DNA of 64,000 nt from Planctomycetota bacterium (GTDB lineage Bacteria; Planctomycetota; Phycisphaerae; Phycisphaerales; SM1A02). The notes under the pieces were generated by a model that saw only the letters and a program-made list of their open reading frames with translations, ran no database searches and was not told the origin of the DNA. The stretch is from assembly GCA_027618565.1 (NCBI GenBank), contig JAQCEQ010000009.1, forward strand, positions 1 through 64,000, written 5' to 3'. Position 1 is the first letter of the stretch. Each line of letters begins with the position of its first letter. Of the stretch, positions 34,402 to 43,446 are shown in pieces. The position numbers and the translations under genes were made by a program.

Positions 34402-35526
34402 TCAGATCGTCCAGTTCCCCAGCACGATCGTGAGGTCAGCGCCGTCGGTGGCTCCGTCGCCGTTGACATCGCCGCCAGCGGTGCCCCATGCGCTGAGCAT
34501 GGCTGCCAAGTCGGCTCCGTTCACGAGACCGTCGCCGTTGAGGTCGCCAGGCACCGCGACGACACACGACGGGTTGTCCGCGCCAGGGGTGTCATTGGTC
34601 GCCAGCGTGAATCCGCCGATCTCGTAGTGGCCATCCTCGCAGAGGTACACATGCCCGGGGACGAAGGTTGCGTCCGGGCCAACGCCGACCTCGCCGTAGT
34701 AGCAGTCCTGGGTGCTGGCGGCATCGGGCATCGCGTTGATACGCAGGAAGCAGGACGACACGATCGTGTCCCATGGATTCACCTCGGTCATGCAGGTGGC
34801 TCGATCCTGATCCGTGTCCAGGAGCTGGCCGTTGGTCCCGGTGAAGCCTGACACGATCATGTGCGTGACATTGTCGCCGTTCTCGAAGTTGAGTGGATTT
34901 GATCCAGCGAGGACAAGATCCACATTGGCGAGCCCCATCGTGAAAGTCCCCTCCGAGACCGTGAAGTGGCCGTCGGGGGGTATGGTCTGCCCGAGGAGCG
35001 GCACTTGGCACTCGATCACGCCAAATCCGCCCGTCCCGTCGCCGATCACCAGGTAGGTGAGGCCGTCGAGGGAGAGGCCGGGTTCGCCTTGCAACTCGAA
35101 GTATTCGTCATTGTCGGTGCTGGGTTGGTCGATGCGGATCTCGCTGATCACGACATCGCCCTCTGACCAGCCGCCGCCGGAAGGGACGATATTGATCGTG
35201 CCAACCATGCCGAACTTACAATGGCTGGCGACGGGGCAGTTGAACGGGATGGAACCCGGAGTGGCATCAACCGGGATCATGTACTCGAACAATGGATTCG
35301 CGGCGGTCAGGTCGCCGTAGAAGAGCCCGGCCGTGGACAGGCAGTCCCCGTCCTGGACGGCGTGGGAACCCCCGGTCCATTCAAAGCGAATCGTGTCGCC
35401 TGGCGACGCGGTGACGACCTCTGGCACGAACGCCAGGTTGACTTGGGTGACGACGTGGGTGGCTCCTCCGGCGAAGGCAACGGCGGTCGTACACATCGTT
35501 AGAAGGCCAGCAATCATTTCTTTCAT
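34402..35526 (-). CDS. Secreted blue-copper (cupredoxin) protein with lamin-tail-like domain and dockerin-like repeats
   Basis: Three parts in 374 residues. After a signal peptide (cleavage near AFA), residues 22-115 form a cupredoxin domain: GDTIRFEWTGGSHAVQDGD gives H55, and FNCPVASHCKFGMVGTI gives C97, H102 and M107, the type 1 copper set. Residues about 123-260 start VVISEIRIDQPSTDNDEYFEL, the pattern of a lamin-tail domain. The C terminus has GDLNGDGLVNGADLAAMLSAWG and a second unit ending LTIVLGNW. It may carry electrons or bind copper outside the cell, tethered through the dockerin-like part. No operon partner is evident. Confidence 0.82.
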   Translation of the reverse strand: MKEMIAGLLTMCTTAVAFAGGATHVVTQVNLAFVPEVVTASPGDTIRFEWTGGSHAVQDGDCLSTAGLFYGDLTAANPLFEYMIPVDATPGSIPFNCPVASHCKFGMVGTINIVPSGGGWSEGDVVISEIRIDQPSTDNDEYFELQGEPGLSLDGLTYLVIGDGTGGFGVIECQVPLLGQTIPPDGHFTVSEGTFTMGLANVDLVLAGSNPLNFENGDNVTHMIVSGFTGTNGQLLDTDQDRATCMTEVNPWDTIVSSCFLRINAMPDAASTQDCYYGEVGVGPDATFVPGHVYLCEDGHYEIGGFTLATNDTPGADNPSCVVAVPGDLNGDGLVNGADLAAMLSAWGTAGGDVNGDGATDGADLTIVLGNWTI

Positions 35527-35661
35527 AAGTCGTCAGTCTCCATTCGGCGAGGCGGGCGCAGATGCGCTCCAAGGGTGAACAGCAGCAAAGAACCCGGCTC
35601 CATGAGGGCCGGAGCCACTCGTGAACGTAGCACCACACTCGCTCATTGAAACCGAATCCCC

Positions 35662-35690
35662 AAGATCCCACTTAAAACAAGTGGGATCTT
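35662..35690. terminator. Perfect 12-bp stem-loop after aguA
   Basis: AAGATCCCACTT (35662-35673) and AAGTGGGATCTT (35679-35690) with a 5-base loop. It is 37 bases past the aguA stop on the minus strand, where it should end the operon. A TTTGTT tail exists only on the plus strand side, so activity in the aguA direction is less certain. Confidence 0.6.
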
Positions 35691-35727
35691 TGTTATAGGA
35701 CTGTCAGGCACCCTTCCCCGGCGGCGC

Positions 35728-36720
35728 CTAGCGCGGCTCGTGGCAGCTGAGGCAGTGAAGGCTCCCGAGGCCCACCACGAGGTGGCACGCGCGGATCGGC
35801 ACCGCTCGCAATCCAGCCATCGCCGCCTCGATCGTGCGGCATGCGATCTCATCGCTCTCGCCACCGAAGCATGGCACGAAAACCGAGCCGTTGGCGACGA
35901 GGAAGTTGGCGTGGCTGGCTGGAACCACGTTCCGCCCACCGGGGCCGAATCGATCCGGCGGGAAGTCGTAATAGATCGGCTCTGGCACCGGGAGCTCCAG
36001 CAGCTGGAACGACTCCCCTCGTTCGTCACGCGCGCCCTCGAGAGCGCGCCAATTCTCTTCAAGCACTTCGTGGTCGGGGTGCCCCGCAGGCGCGCGCAGC
36101 GCCGCGATCGTGTCTCGCGCCACGAACCGGGCGATGTCATCGATGTGGCCATCGGTGTCGTCGCCGCGGATCCCGCCGGGAAGCCACACGATGTTGGTGA
36201 CACCCAGTGCATCCCGGAGCGCCTGCTCCACCTCGCCCGGGGACCGTTCACCCCGATTGGCATTCTCCAGGCACTGCCGGGTGGTCAGCACCGTGCCCGT
36301 GCCGTTGACATCGATGGAGCCGCCCTCCAAGACCAACTCGTGCTGCCACATGTCGATCCCCCACCGCTCGCGGATACGCGTAGGGACTTCGTTGTCCAGG
36401 CTCCGAACCTCGTACTTGTCGCCCCACCCATTGAACTGAAAATCGTGACCGGCAACTCGCCCGTCAGGGTGGCGCACGAAGATCGGGCCGAAGTCGCGAA
36501 TCCAAGAGTCGTTGGTGGTGATTCCCTGTTCGCCGAGCTCCACCACCTCGACGACCTGCGCCAGCTCGCGGCGCCAGTCTTCCCACTCGCCTTGCGCGGC
36601 CGCGAGGCAACCCGGCCAGGTCTCCTCGTTGTGCGGACGCACCAGCCAGACCCGGCGCTGCGGCGCCCACTCGGCGGGCATGGAGAATCCGGCGCTCGCC
36701 GCGTCACCCGATTGGATCAC
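35728..36720 (-). CDS. aguA: Agmatine deiminase
   Basis: Hydrolyses agmatine to N-carbamoylputrescine. Family landmarks: MPAEWAPQRRVWLVRPHNEETWPG, TTNDSWIRDFGPIFV, DFQFNGWGDKY, ELVLEGGSIDVNG, the substrate-binding DDTDGHIDD and GLGSLHC near the end with catalytic C323. It has 330 residues from the GTG at 36720, chosen because it overlaps the aguB stop as GTGA; ATG at 36681 is the next option. Oddly, the catalytic cysteine sits in CLSCH where most relatives have a different tail, and the protein ends a few residues later. With AguB it forms a two-step route to putrescine. Confidence 0.9.
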   Translation of the reverse strand: MIQSGDAASAGFSMPAEWAPQRRVWLVRPHNEETWPGCLAAAQGEWEDWRRELAQVVEVVELGEQGITTNDSWIRDFGPIFVRHPDGRVAGHDFQFNGWGDKYEVRSLDNEVPTRIRERWGIDMWQHELVLEGGSIDVNGTGTVLTTRQCLENANRGERSPGEVEQALRDALGVTNIVWLPGGIRGDDTDGHIDDIARFVARDTIAALRAPAGHPDHEVLEENWRALEGARDERGESFQLLELPVPEPIYYDFPPDRFGPGGRNVVPASHANFLVANGSVFVPCFGGESDEIACRTIEAAMAGLRAVPIRACHLVVGLGSLHCLSCHEPR

Positions 36721-37604
36721 GCCGAGGTCCCGTCCAGCATTCTCGAAGTGATGCCGCCGTACGCGTCCACGCGGCGATCTCGAAGGAACGGCCATCCGCG
36801 ACGGATGTCCTCGATGCGCGCTCGGTCGCACCGATGCACCAGCACGGCGGGCTGGTCCTGAGATGCCTCGGCAACGATGACACCGCCTGGGTCGATCACC
36901 ATGCTGCTACCCCAGAAGGTGAGGTCAGCTTCCATTCCAATACGGTTGGCAGCCGCCACCCAGCATCCATTCGCAATCGCGTGCGCGCGGTGCATGGTGA
37001 TCCAGGCATCACGCTGCTGTGCGCAATCGTCGGGCGTCTCTCCGTGGTACCAACCGATGGCTGTCGGGTACACGATCAATTCCGCCCCCTGCAGCGCCGT
37101 AAGTCGCGCCGCCTCCGGGTACCACTGGTCCCAGCAGACGAGCATGCCGGTCTTGGCGACGCCATCCACGACCTGCCACCCTCGGTCGCCGGGAGCAAAA
37201 TAGAACTTCTCGAAGAAGCGAGGATCGTCGGGGATGTGCATCTTGCGGTACGAGCCGAGGATGGACCCATCGCGACCCAGATACACGCTGGTGTTGTGGC
37301 ACAGCCCGGGTGCCCGCTTCTCGAAGAGGCTCACCGTGATCTCCACGCCCAGTTCCCGAGCGAGCGACGCGGCGAACTGCGTGGTGGGCCCGGGAATCGG
37401 CTCGGCCAAGTCCAGCAGGGCCGCATCTTCCTGCTGGCAAAAATAGTAGCCCCCGAAGAGTTCCTGGCTCACGATGAGTTCCGCGCCGCGGCCGGCCGCC
37501 TCGCGCGCCATCGCCGCGAAGGTCACATGGATCTCCTCACGCGTCGCCCCGATCGGGCTGGCGTGCTGGAGGAGGCCGATGGTGAAGTGGTCTGCCCTCG
37601 ACAT
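36717..37604 (-). CDS. aguB: N-carbamoylputrescine amidase (nitrilase superfamily)
   Basis: Hydrolyses N-carbamoylputrescine to putrescine, CO2 and ammonia. The Glu-Lys-Cys triad is visible: E48 in IVSQELFGGYYF, K121 in SYRKMHIPDDPRFFEKFYF, and C157 in GMLVCWDQWYPEAARL. The FFEKFYF and CQQED text is typical of AguB. It has 295 residues, the normal size. It overlaps aguA by four bases and starts 28 bases after an OprB porin, so it could belong to a longer minus-strand transcript beginning near 41355. Confidence 0.92.
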   Translation of the reverse strand: MSRADHFTIGLLQHASPIGATREEIHVTFAAMAREAAGRGAELIVSQELFGGYYFCQQEDAALLDLAEPIPGPTTQFAASLARELGVEITVSLFEKRAPGLCHNTSVYLGRDGSILGSYRKMHIPDDPRFFEKFYFAPGDRGWQVVDGVAKTGMLVCWDQWYPEAARLTALQGAELIVYPTAIGWYHGETPDDCAQQRDAWITMHRAHAIANGCWVAAANRIGMEADLTFWGSSMVIDPGGVIVAEASQDQPAVLVHRCDRARIEDIRRGWPFLRDRRVDAYGGITSRMLDGTSA

Positions 37605-37632
37605 GGGGGGAGGATGCTACGCGGATGTGCGT

Positions 37633-39051
37633 TCAGAACGTCAGCGTCTGGCGGATCGCGAAGAGGAACACGTCGTCCTGCTGGGGCGCATCGACCGTCT
37701 GCGGGATGTACTGGAAGTCGATGGAGAACTGAACGCTGGGCGCGACCTGGGTGCGGAAGAAGAGTTCTACGATCTCTTGGCTGCCGCCGCCCGACATGAC
37801 TGATGTGCCGCCACCAAGCCCCATCGTCAGGCCTCCCTTCGTGCCCAGGATGTCCGTCCACAGCAGCCCGCCCATCAATTCCATCTGGATCGAGTCGACC
37901 TCCGGATCGCTCCACGACCATTGCACGAATGTCCCCAAGTCTGGATGCAACTCGGCGTGCAGGATCGACCACGCACTCGCGTAGTTGCCGTCGAGCACGT
38001 TGAAGTTCATGTCCGTGTTGGTGAGGCTGGCACCGGCCAGCCAGCGGCTCGGTCCGCCGCCAGGCAGATCAAAGACATATCCTCCTTCCACAGCCAGCCA
38101 GTATCCACCGTCCCCGATCTCTGACACGCCCGTCCCGGTGCTCGCACCGGCGCCGGGCGAGGTAAGCGCGCTGTTGATGTAGGTCTGCGCCGATGGCTGC
38201 CACTGGAGCACGGCGCCAAGCGTGTAGTTGTTGAACCCGGAAGGCAACGCGTCAGTCCCGTCCAGGGGAGCCGCGATGAACTGCGAGGTCTCGTCGCCGG
38301 CGTACGGGTTGGTGAAGATGTAGTCGTTGGGATTGACCTTGCCAACGGTCAGCAGAAGTGTGTCCGAACCCAGCTGCTGTGTCACGAAGAGGCGCAGCAA
38401 GCTCAACTGCGTGAGTGAGAAGTCAGCGTCCACGGAGTACGGCGATCCGATCTGGGACGCGAGTGGCGGCATGCCACCGATCGCGCTGCTGTATCGACCC
38501 TGGGCGACCACGATGGTCTTGCCCCAATCGAAGAAGTCCCCAAGGTTGGCGGTGGCGCCGAGCTGGAAGCGATTGATGCCGGCGTGCCCGGGCGTGCCGG
38601 GCTGTGACCTGCTGGCCCATTGGTAGATCGTCGTGTCGTAGGCAGCCCACTGGATTCCACGACCGGCGCTCCACTCCATCAGGTTGCGAGCCGGGGCAAG
38701 GAGCTGTTCTCCTGGCATCGGGTCGATGAACGCGGTGTCCGGTTCCGAGCCGAGCGATCCGGGCTGATACGTAAGGAGATCGAGTGTGTCCGCAGTCTCG
38801 GCAAGCCGCACCGACATGGCGGGGCCATCCACGGTGCGAAACCCGGCGAACGAACGAGTGGCCTCGGACAGAAGCGCCAACGCATCCAATGCTTGGGGTG
38901 GAGGTGGCGCCTGCGCCGCGGCGACCGATGTGTCATCCGGGTGAGCATCCTGCGCGGTGGCGGCCAGCGGGGCATGTGCCACGAACCACGCGACGCCGCC
39001 CGCGGTCACGCCCGCGAGTCGTCGCGGCCACCTCGTCCGCTCACTCGGCAT
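37633..39051 (-). CDS. OprB-type carbohydrate porin
   Basis: An outer-membrane barrel of about 472 residues. It has an Arg-rich start and signal peptide (RRLAGVTAGGVAWFVAHAPLAATAQ), then NRFQLGATANLGDFFDWGKTIVVAQGRYSS, a LLLTVGKVNPNDYIFTNPYAGDE strand pair and the closing strand DVFLFAIRQTLTF with terminal Phe. It resembles the porin at 14803 in layout but is clearly a different sequence. ATG 39051 is chosen over 39075 to reduce overlap with the DUF1573 gene stop (11 bases remain). The substrate is unknown. Confidence 0.78.
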   Translation of the reverse strand: MPSERTRWPRRLAGVTAGGVAWFVAHAPLAATAQDAHPDDTSVAAAQAPPPPQALDALALLSEATRSFAGFRTVDGPAMSVRLAETADTLDLLTYQPGSLGSEPDTAFIDPMPGEQLLAPARNLMEWSAGRGIQWAAYDTTIYQWASRSQPGTPGHAGINRFQLGATANLGDFFDWGKTIVVAQGRYSSAIGGMPPLASQIGSPYSVDADFSLTQLSLLRLFVTQQLGSDTLLLTVGKVNPNDYIFTNPYAGDETSQFIAAPLDGTDALPSGFNNYTLGAVLQWQPSAQTYINSALTSPGAGASTGTGVSEIGDGGYWLAVEGGYVFDLPGGGPSRWLAGASLTNTDMNFNVLDGNYASAWSILHAELHPDLGTFVQWSWSDPEVDSIQMELMGGLLWTDILGTKGGLTMGLGGGTSVMSGGGSQEIVELFFRTQVAPSVQFSIDFQYIPQTVDAPQQDDVFLFAIRQTLTF

Positions 39052-39907
39052 CGTTCTCCAGTTCCGCGCCCACATTGATGATGGTCACGTAGATGGACCC
39101 GCAGTCCGCGCGATCCGTGTGGACTGCCAGCGAGGCACGAGTCCACACGCCGCTTTCGGCATAGATGACTCGTCCGTCTCTGGAGAGTGGTTCGCGCCCT
39201 GCCCCGGCCCAGGCGTCAATGTCCTTCCAAGCCCAACGAAGCGTCCACTGCGGCGGCGGACCAGACTCCGAGCACTCCACACAGGGCGGGTCGGCGCTGC
39301 GCACGCTGAACGGCGCCCCGTCCTCGGAGACGATCAGCATCTCGCCATGGTCATGGTCAAATCCCTCCATCGATCCCGCCAGAAATCGTCGCACCACGCC
39401 GGGGACGGGGTGGAGGGAACCGCCCACTTCCATCGTCACGGTGATGCGGGGTCCCGGCCGCACCGACTCGCCCGGTGCCTCCACGATCGTCTGGATGGTC
39501 TGCGCCTTGCTTCCCCACACGCCCCACGGCTCGACACTCAGCGAGAATTCCAGGGTCCCGCCGGGCTCCAAGGTGAACTGCTCCGGGAGGTCGCTGCTCG
39601 TGCACCCGCACGAGGCGCTCCAGTGCACCACGGAGATCGGGACCGTCCCGTCGTTGATCACGCGCGCGGCCTGCGAGAGCACCTTGGGCGGCTGGCAGAC
39701 CGACTGAAAGCCAAGGTCTACCTCCTCCGGCTCGAAACGGATCGGCAACGGCTTCGGAAGCTCCGGGATGCGCGGCTGCGGAGCTCCGGTGAAGAGCGAT
39801 GCGATGCCGTCGGAGAGAGTCAGGAACACGAGGGCGACCACGAAGGCAAGCGACGACCACAGCACCAGACGCTGTCGAGGTCCCAAGCTGATGCCGCTCG
39901 ATGCCAT
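39041..39907 (-). CDS. DUF1573-type membrane-anchored protein
   Basis: A 288-residue protein. An N-terminal signal anchor (LVLWSSLAFVVALVFLTLSDGI) is followed by an Ig-like domain typical of DUF1573: a VDLGFQSVCQPPKVLSQAARVINDGTVPISVV strand run, then HWSASCGCTSS with the CGC motif, and LEPGGTLEFSLSVEP. The rest is unfamiliar beta-rich sequence with a DHDHGE patch. ATG 39907 is used rather than the open frame to 40180, which would overlap the upstream gene. The function of the family is not established; an extracytoplasmic role is inferred. Confidence 0.72.
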   Translation of the reverse strand: MASSGISLGPRQRLVLWSSLAFVVALVFLTLSDGIASLFTGAPQPRIPELPKPLPIRFEPEEVDLGFQSVCQPPKVLSQAARVINDGTVPISVVHWSASCGCTSSDLPEQFTLEPGGTLEFSLSVEPWGVWGSKAQTIQTIVEAPGESVRPGPRITVTMEVGGSLHPVPGVVRRFLAGSMEGFDHDHGEMLIVSEDGAPFSVRSADPPCVECSESGPPPQWTLRWAWKDIDAWAGAGREPLSRDGRVIYAESGVWTRASLAVHTDRADCGSIYVTIINVGAELENDAE

Positions 39908-39963
39908 GCCGCCGATTTTATCCGGATAAACGCTCGGCGCGGGAGAGTCGGATCGCTTCCAGG

Positions 39964-41355
39964 TCAGCCCAGCCCAGCCACGCTCCAACCGCTGCGATAG
40001 GTGGACTTCACCAACTGCTGCGCCTGGGCGTTGTCGAAGGTCATTGACTTGGAGTCCCAGCGAATCGTGGTGTCGGGGACGACACCGCCCACGACGCCAC
40101 AGAGCACGATCTCGGTCATCGGGCCGGAGAAGTCGAACCCGGCCCGCGTCCTGCCGTTGCCCATACAGGCCTCGACCCACTCGTGCCAGTGGTTGATCTC
40201 GGGCAAGTCGGGCGCCTTGAAGTCGGGCGTCGGGCCGCCGGTGAAGACATGGACATCGCCGGGATGGCAGATGACCAGAGTCCCGCCTTCGCAGACGAAG
40301 ATGGTCGCGCCGTCGCTAGAGCGCTTGGGCATGTCAAAGTCGGCCGGCACGTGCGGGAGCGCCTCCGATGGAGGCAGCCGGCCGCCGTCGTACCACCAGA
40401 GGTCGAAGGGCTTGCCGCCGCTGGAGGCGTGACCATCGAACGACAACTGCACCGTTTCGCTCAGCGCGTATTGGTCCGTCGTGAGGTCCGTGACGCTTCC
40501 GCGAATCGAGACCGGCGCGGTGAGCCCCAAGGCCTTCGTCGGCGCATCAAAGAAGTGACACGCCATGTCTCCCAGCGCCCCGGTCCCAAAGTCCCGAACG
40601 CCACGCCAACGGAACGGTGCGTAGGTGTCCTTGAGGTACGAGCGCATCGGCGCCACATTGATCCACGATTCCCAGTCCAGGTCGGCGGGGACCGGATCCG
40701 AGCCCGGCTTGAGTGGACCGCCCTGCGGCCACCATCCGGCGGGCCGGTTGGTCCAGATGTGGACCGCCTTCACCGGCCCGAGAATCCCTGACTCGATCCA
40801 CGCCATGCCCAGGCGCCGCCCCTTGTTGGCGTGGTTCTGGATGCCCATCTGCGTCGCGACCTTCATCTGCGCCGCCGTCTCCCTCATCGTGCGCGCCTCG
40901 TGCAGATTGTGCGTGAGCGGCTTCTGGCAGTAGACGCCCTTGCCCGCGCGCATCGCCTGCACGGCGACGGGTGCGTGCGCATGGTCCGGCGTGGAGACGA
41001 TCACGGCGTCCACGCTGCTGCCCATCGCCGCGAGGAACGCTCGATAGTCCGTGAAGCACATGGACTCCGCCACACCGTACGCCTCTCGAGACTTCTTGAG
41101 CGTGTCGCGATTGATGTCGCACAGCGCCGCGACCTTGACCTTGGGATGCGATGCGACGCTGTGCAGGTCCGACCCTCCCATGCCGCCGCAGCCGACGCAG
41201 CCGACCTGGAGCTTGTCGGCCGACCCGGCGTACGCACGACGCAAGAGAGGTGTTGAGGCGAGCGATCCGAGCGCACCCGCCGCGCCGATCGCGCCAATGG
41301 AGAGGATGAACGAGCGTCGGTTCGGGAGGGGGAGCGGTTCGTGTCGATTGGTCAT
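39964..41355 (-). CDS. Tat-exported Gfo/Idh/MocA family oxidoreductase
   Basis: An NAD(P)-dependent sugar-type oxidoreductase of 463 residues. The twin-arginine signal NRRSFILSIGAIGAAGAL begins it. The Rossmann motif VGCVGCGGMGGSDLH is followed by AALCDINRDTL. The catalytic lysine block reads YCQKPLTHN (QKP in place of the classic EKP) and the C-terminal domain has a FGTGALGDMACHFFDAP metal/active-site histidine. This exported subgroup is abundant in planctomycetes and thought to act on glycans. It probably starts the minus-strand gene run that ends with aguA. Confidence 0.88.
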   Translation of the reverse strand: MTNRHEPLPLPNRRSFILSIGAIGAAGALGSLASTPLLRRAYAGSADKLQVGCVGCGGMGGSDLHSVASHPKVKVAALCDINRDTLKKSREAYGVAESMCFTDYRAFLAAMGSSVDAVIVSTPDHAHAPVAVQAMRAGKGVYCQKPLTHNLHEARTMRETAAQMKVATQMGIQNHANKGRRLGMAWIESGILGPVKAVHIWTNRPAGWWPQGGPLKPGSDPVPADLDWESWINVAPMRSYLKDTYAPFRWRGVRDFGTGALGDMACHFFDAPTKALGLTAPVSIRGSVTDLTTDQYALSETVQLSFDGHASSGGKPFDLWWYDGGRLPPSEALPHVPADFDMPKRSSDGATIFVCEGGTLVICHPGDVHVFTGGPTPDFKAPDLPEINHWHEWVEACMGNGRTRAGFDFSGPMTEIVLCGVVGGVVPDTTIRWDSKSMTFDNAQAQQLVKSTYRSGWSVAGLG

Positions 41356-41457
41356 GGGTGTGGCCGTCAGTCTGGTCTCGATCGTGCCCTGTATCGACGT
41401 TCGCGCGCGCCGTACGCTGCAGAAACCACTCTAGCGCCTGCCGGGACGGTGTGCTCC

Positions 41458-41463
41458 TATAAT
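41458..41463 (+). promoter_or_regulatory. Candidate -10 box TATAAT before kup
   Basis: A perfect TATAAT stands out in GC-rich sequence, with its end 15 bases before the preferred kup ATG at 41479. No good -35 box is seen at 17 bases. If used, transcription would begin around 41470 and the mRNA would have almost no leader. Confidence 0.35.
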
Positions 41464-41478
41464 GATCGCTCGCGCTCC

Positions 41479-43446
41479 ATGGCCAAGAACCAAGACGATG
41501 CGACTGTGCCGGGGACAAGGACTCCCGAGGGCGAGGGACCCACCGTTCCCGTTGGCACATCCCCCTCTGGCGCCGGACACACTGGCGCCGGGACGGTGGT
41601 GCGCCCGGCGCTGGTGCTGGCCGCACTGGGCATCGTGTTTGGAGACATCGGCACAAGCCCCCTCTACGCCCTCGAGGAGTGTTTTGATTCCGTCCATGGC
41701 GTGGAGGCAACCCCCGCCAATGTCCTCGGTGTCCTGAGCCTGGTCTTCTGGTCGTTGGTGATGGTGATCGGACTGAAGTACTGCAACTTCCTGTTGAAGG
41801 CGAACAACAAGGGGGAGGGTGGCATCTTCGCTCTCTTGGGCCTGCTCACGCCGAGGGATGGGGGCATCGCAAAGACCAGCCGCGTCGTGCTCCTCGCGGC
41901 CATCGTCGGGAGCGCCCTCCTCTACGCCGATGGTGTCATCACGCCGGCCATCAGCGTGCTCTCGGCGGTCGAGGGACTGGAACGAATCTCGCCGCAGCTG
42001 GAGCGATGGGTCGTCCCGATCACCGTGGCCATCCTGGCCGGGCTCTTCTCCATTCAGCGAATGGGGACCAGCAGGCTCGGCGGGTTCTTCGGGCCGGTGA
42101 TGCTCTGCTGGTTTGGGTCGCTGGCGTTCTTTGGGATCCTGGCCATCCTCGATGCGCCGTTGATCCTTGGTGCGGCCAACCCAGCCCATGCGGTGGCGAT
42201 GGCAGCCGCCAACCCGTGGGGGACCTTCGCGATCCTCGGAAGCGTCATGCTCTGCATCACGGGGGGCGAGGCGCTCTACGCGGACTTGGGGCACTTCGGC
42301 CGAAAGCCCATGGTGTGGTCCTGGTACGGGCTCGTCATGCCGGCGCTCTTGATCAATTACTTTGGCCAGGGCGCGGCGATCCTCAACAACCCGCACGTAG
42401 TTGAGCACCCATTCTTCGCGATCATCCCGGACAGCCTGGTGCTCCCGATGGTCGTTCTTGCCGCGGCGGCGACGGTGATCGCATCACAGGCGATCATCTC
42501 GGGGGTGTTCTCGCTCACGCAGCAGGCGGTGGCCTTGGGCATCCTGCCGCGCATCCACGTCCAGCACACCGGTGAGCGTGGCGGGCAGGTGTTCGTGCCG
42601 GCCGCGAACACGCTGTGCGGCATCGCCTGCATCACGCTGGTCCTCATGTTCAGGTCCTCGGAAAACCTGGCCGATGCCTACGGACTCGCGGTGGCAGCGG
42701 ACATGACGATCGTCACGATCCTGTTCAGCCTCTACAAGCGCCATACCAACTGGAGGACCTGGCAGGTCGGCCTGTTCCTGTCGATTTTCCTGACCATCGA
42801 CCTCGCCTTCCTGAGCGCGGGCGTGCTGAAGATCCCAACCGGCGGCTGGATCACGATTCTCATGGCCGTCAGTCTCTTCACGCTGATGCGCGTCTGGACG
42901 GCTGGACGGCAGATGCTCTCCGCCCGCTTCGCCAAGCAAACGCTGAGCCTGGACCAGCTGCTCAACAGCCTGGAGGCCCACCCCGTGCACCGTGTCGCCG
43001 GCACGGCAATCTTCCTGACCGCGAACACGGCTGGCGTGCCGCCCACACTCATGCACCACCTCAAGCACCTCAAGGTCTTGCATGAGCAAGTGGCAATCAT
43101 GAACATCATCACCTCCGAGGTGCCTCGCGTCGCCGACGCCGAGCGCCTGAAGGTGGACTTCATCCGCGACGGATTCTGGCGCATCGTGGCCTATCGGGGC
43201 TTTCTGGAGCGACTCGACGTGCCGCGCCTCGTCCGTCTGGCGGCCGACGCCGGCTTTAGCACCAGCGAAGGCAGCACGACCTATTTCCTCGGCCGCACCA
43301 TCGTGACCGCCAGGGGCAAGAGCCCCATGTCCACCATGTCCAAGCGGATCTTCTGCTGGCTGGACGGGGTCAGCGGCGCCAACCCGCTCTACTTTGCGAT
43401 TCCGCCAGGGCGCATGGTGGAGCTTGGCATCCAGATCGACCTCTAA
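41479..43446 (+). CDS. kup: Kup-family potassium uptake transporter
   Basis: A proton-coupled potassium importer of the K_trans family. It starts with a Gly/Pro-rich tail, then the signature LAALGIVFGDIGTSPLYALEECF. Further blocks are KANNKGEGGIFALLGLL, LLYADGVITPAISVLSAVEGLE, GGEALYADLGHFG and LLINYFGQGAAIL, with twelve hydrophobic segments and a C-terminal cytoplasmic domain. From ATG 41479 it has 655 residues, normal for Kup; the open frame extends to 41341 but would overlap the divergent oxidoreductase. Its stop overlaps the terC start by one base. Confidence 0.93.
   Translation: MAKNQDDATVPGTRTPEGEGPTVPVGTSPSGAGHTGAGTVVRPALVLAALGIVFGDIGTSPLYALEECFDSVHGVEATPANVLGVLSLVFWSLVMVIGLKYCNFLLKANNKGEGGIFALLGLLTPRDGGIAKTSRVVLLAAIVGSALLYADGVITPAISVLSAVEGLERISPQLERWVVPITVAILAGLFSIQRMGTSRLGGFFGPVMLCWFGSLAFFGILAILDAPLILGAANPAHAVAMAAANPWGTFAILGSVMLCITGGEALYADLGHFGRKPMVWSWYGLVMPALLINYFGQGAAILNNPHVVEHPFFAIIPDSLVLPMVVLAAAATVIASQAIISGVFSLTQQAVALGILPRIHVQHTGERGGQVFVPAANTLCGIACITLVLMFRSSENLADAYGLAVAADMTIVTILFSLYKRHTNWRTWQVGLFLSIFLTIDLAFLSAGVLKIPTGGWITILMAVSLFTLMRVWTAGRQMLSARFAKQTLSLDQLLNSLEAHPVHRVAGTAIFLTANTAGVPPTLMHHLKHLKVLHEQVAIMNIITSEVPRVADAERLKVDFIRDGFWRIVAYRGFLERLDVPRLVRLAADAGFSTSEGSTTYFLGRTIVTARGKSPMSTMSKRIFCWLDGVSGANPLYFAIPPGRMVELGIQIDL

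Noticed and set aside
35749-35763. Heme c binding in agmatine deiminase suggested by CLSCH
   Set aside because: The enzyme has no export signal and the first cysteine is the catalytic one, so the motif is most likely coincidental; kept only as a low-interest note.
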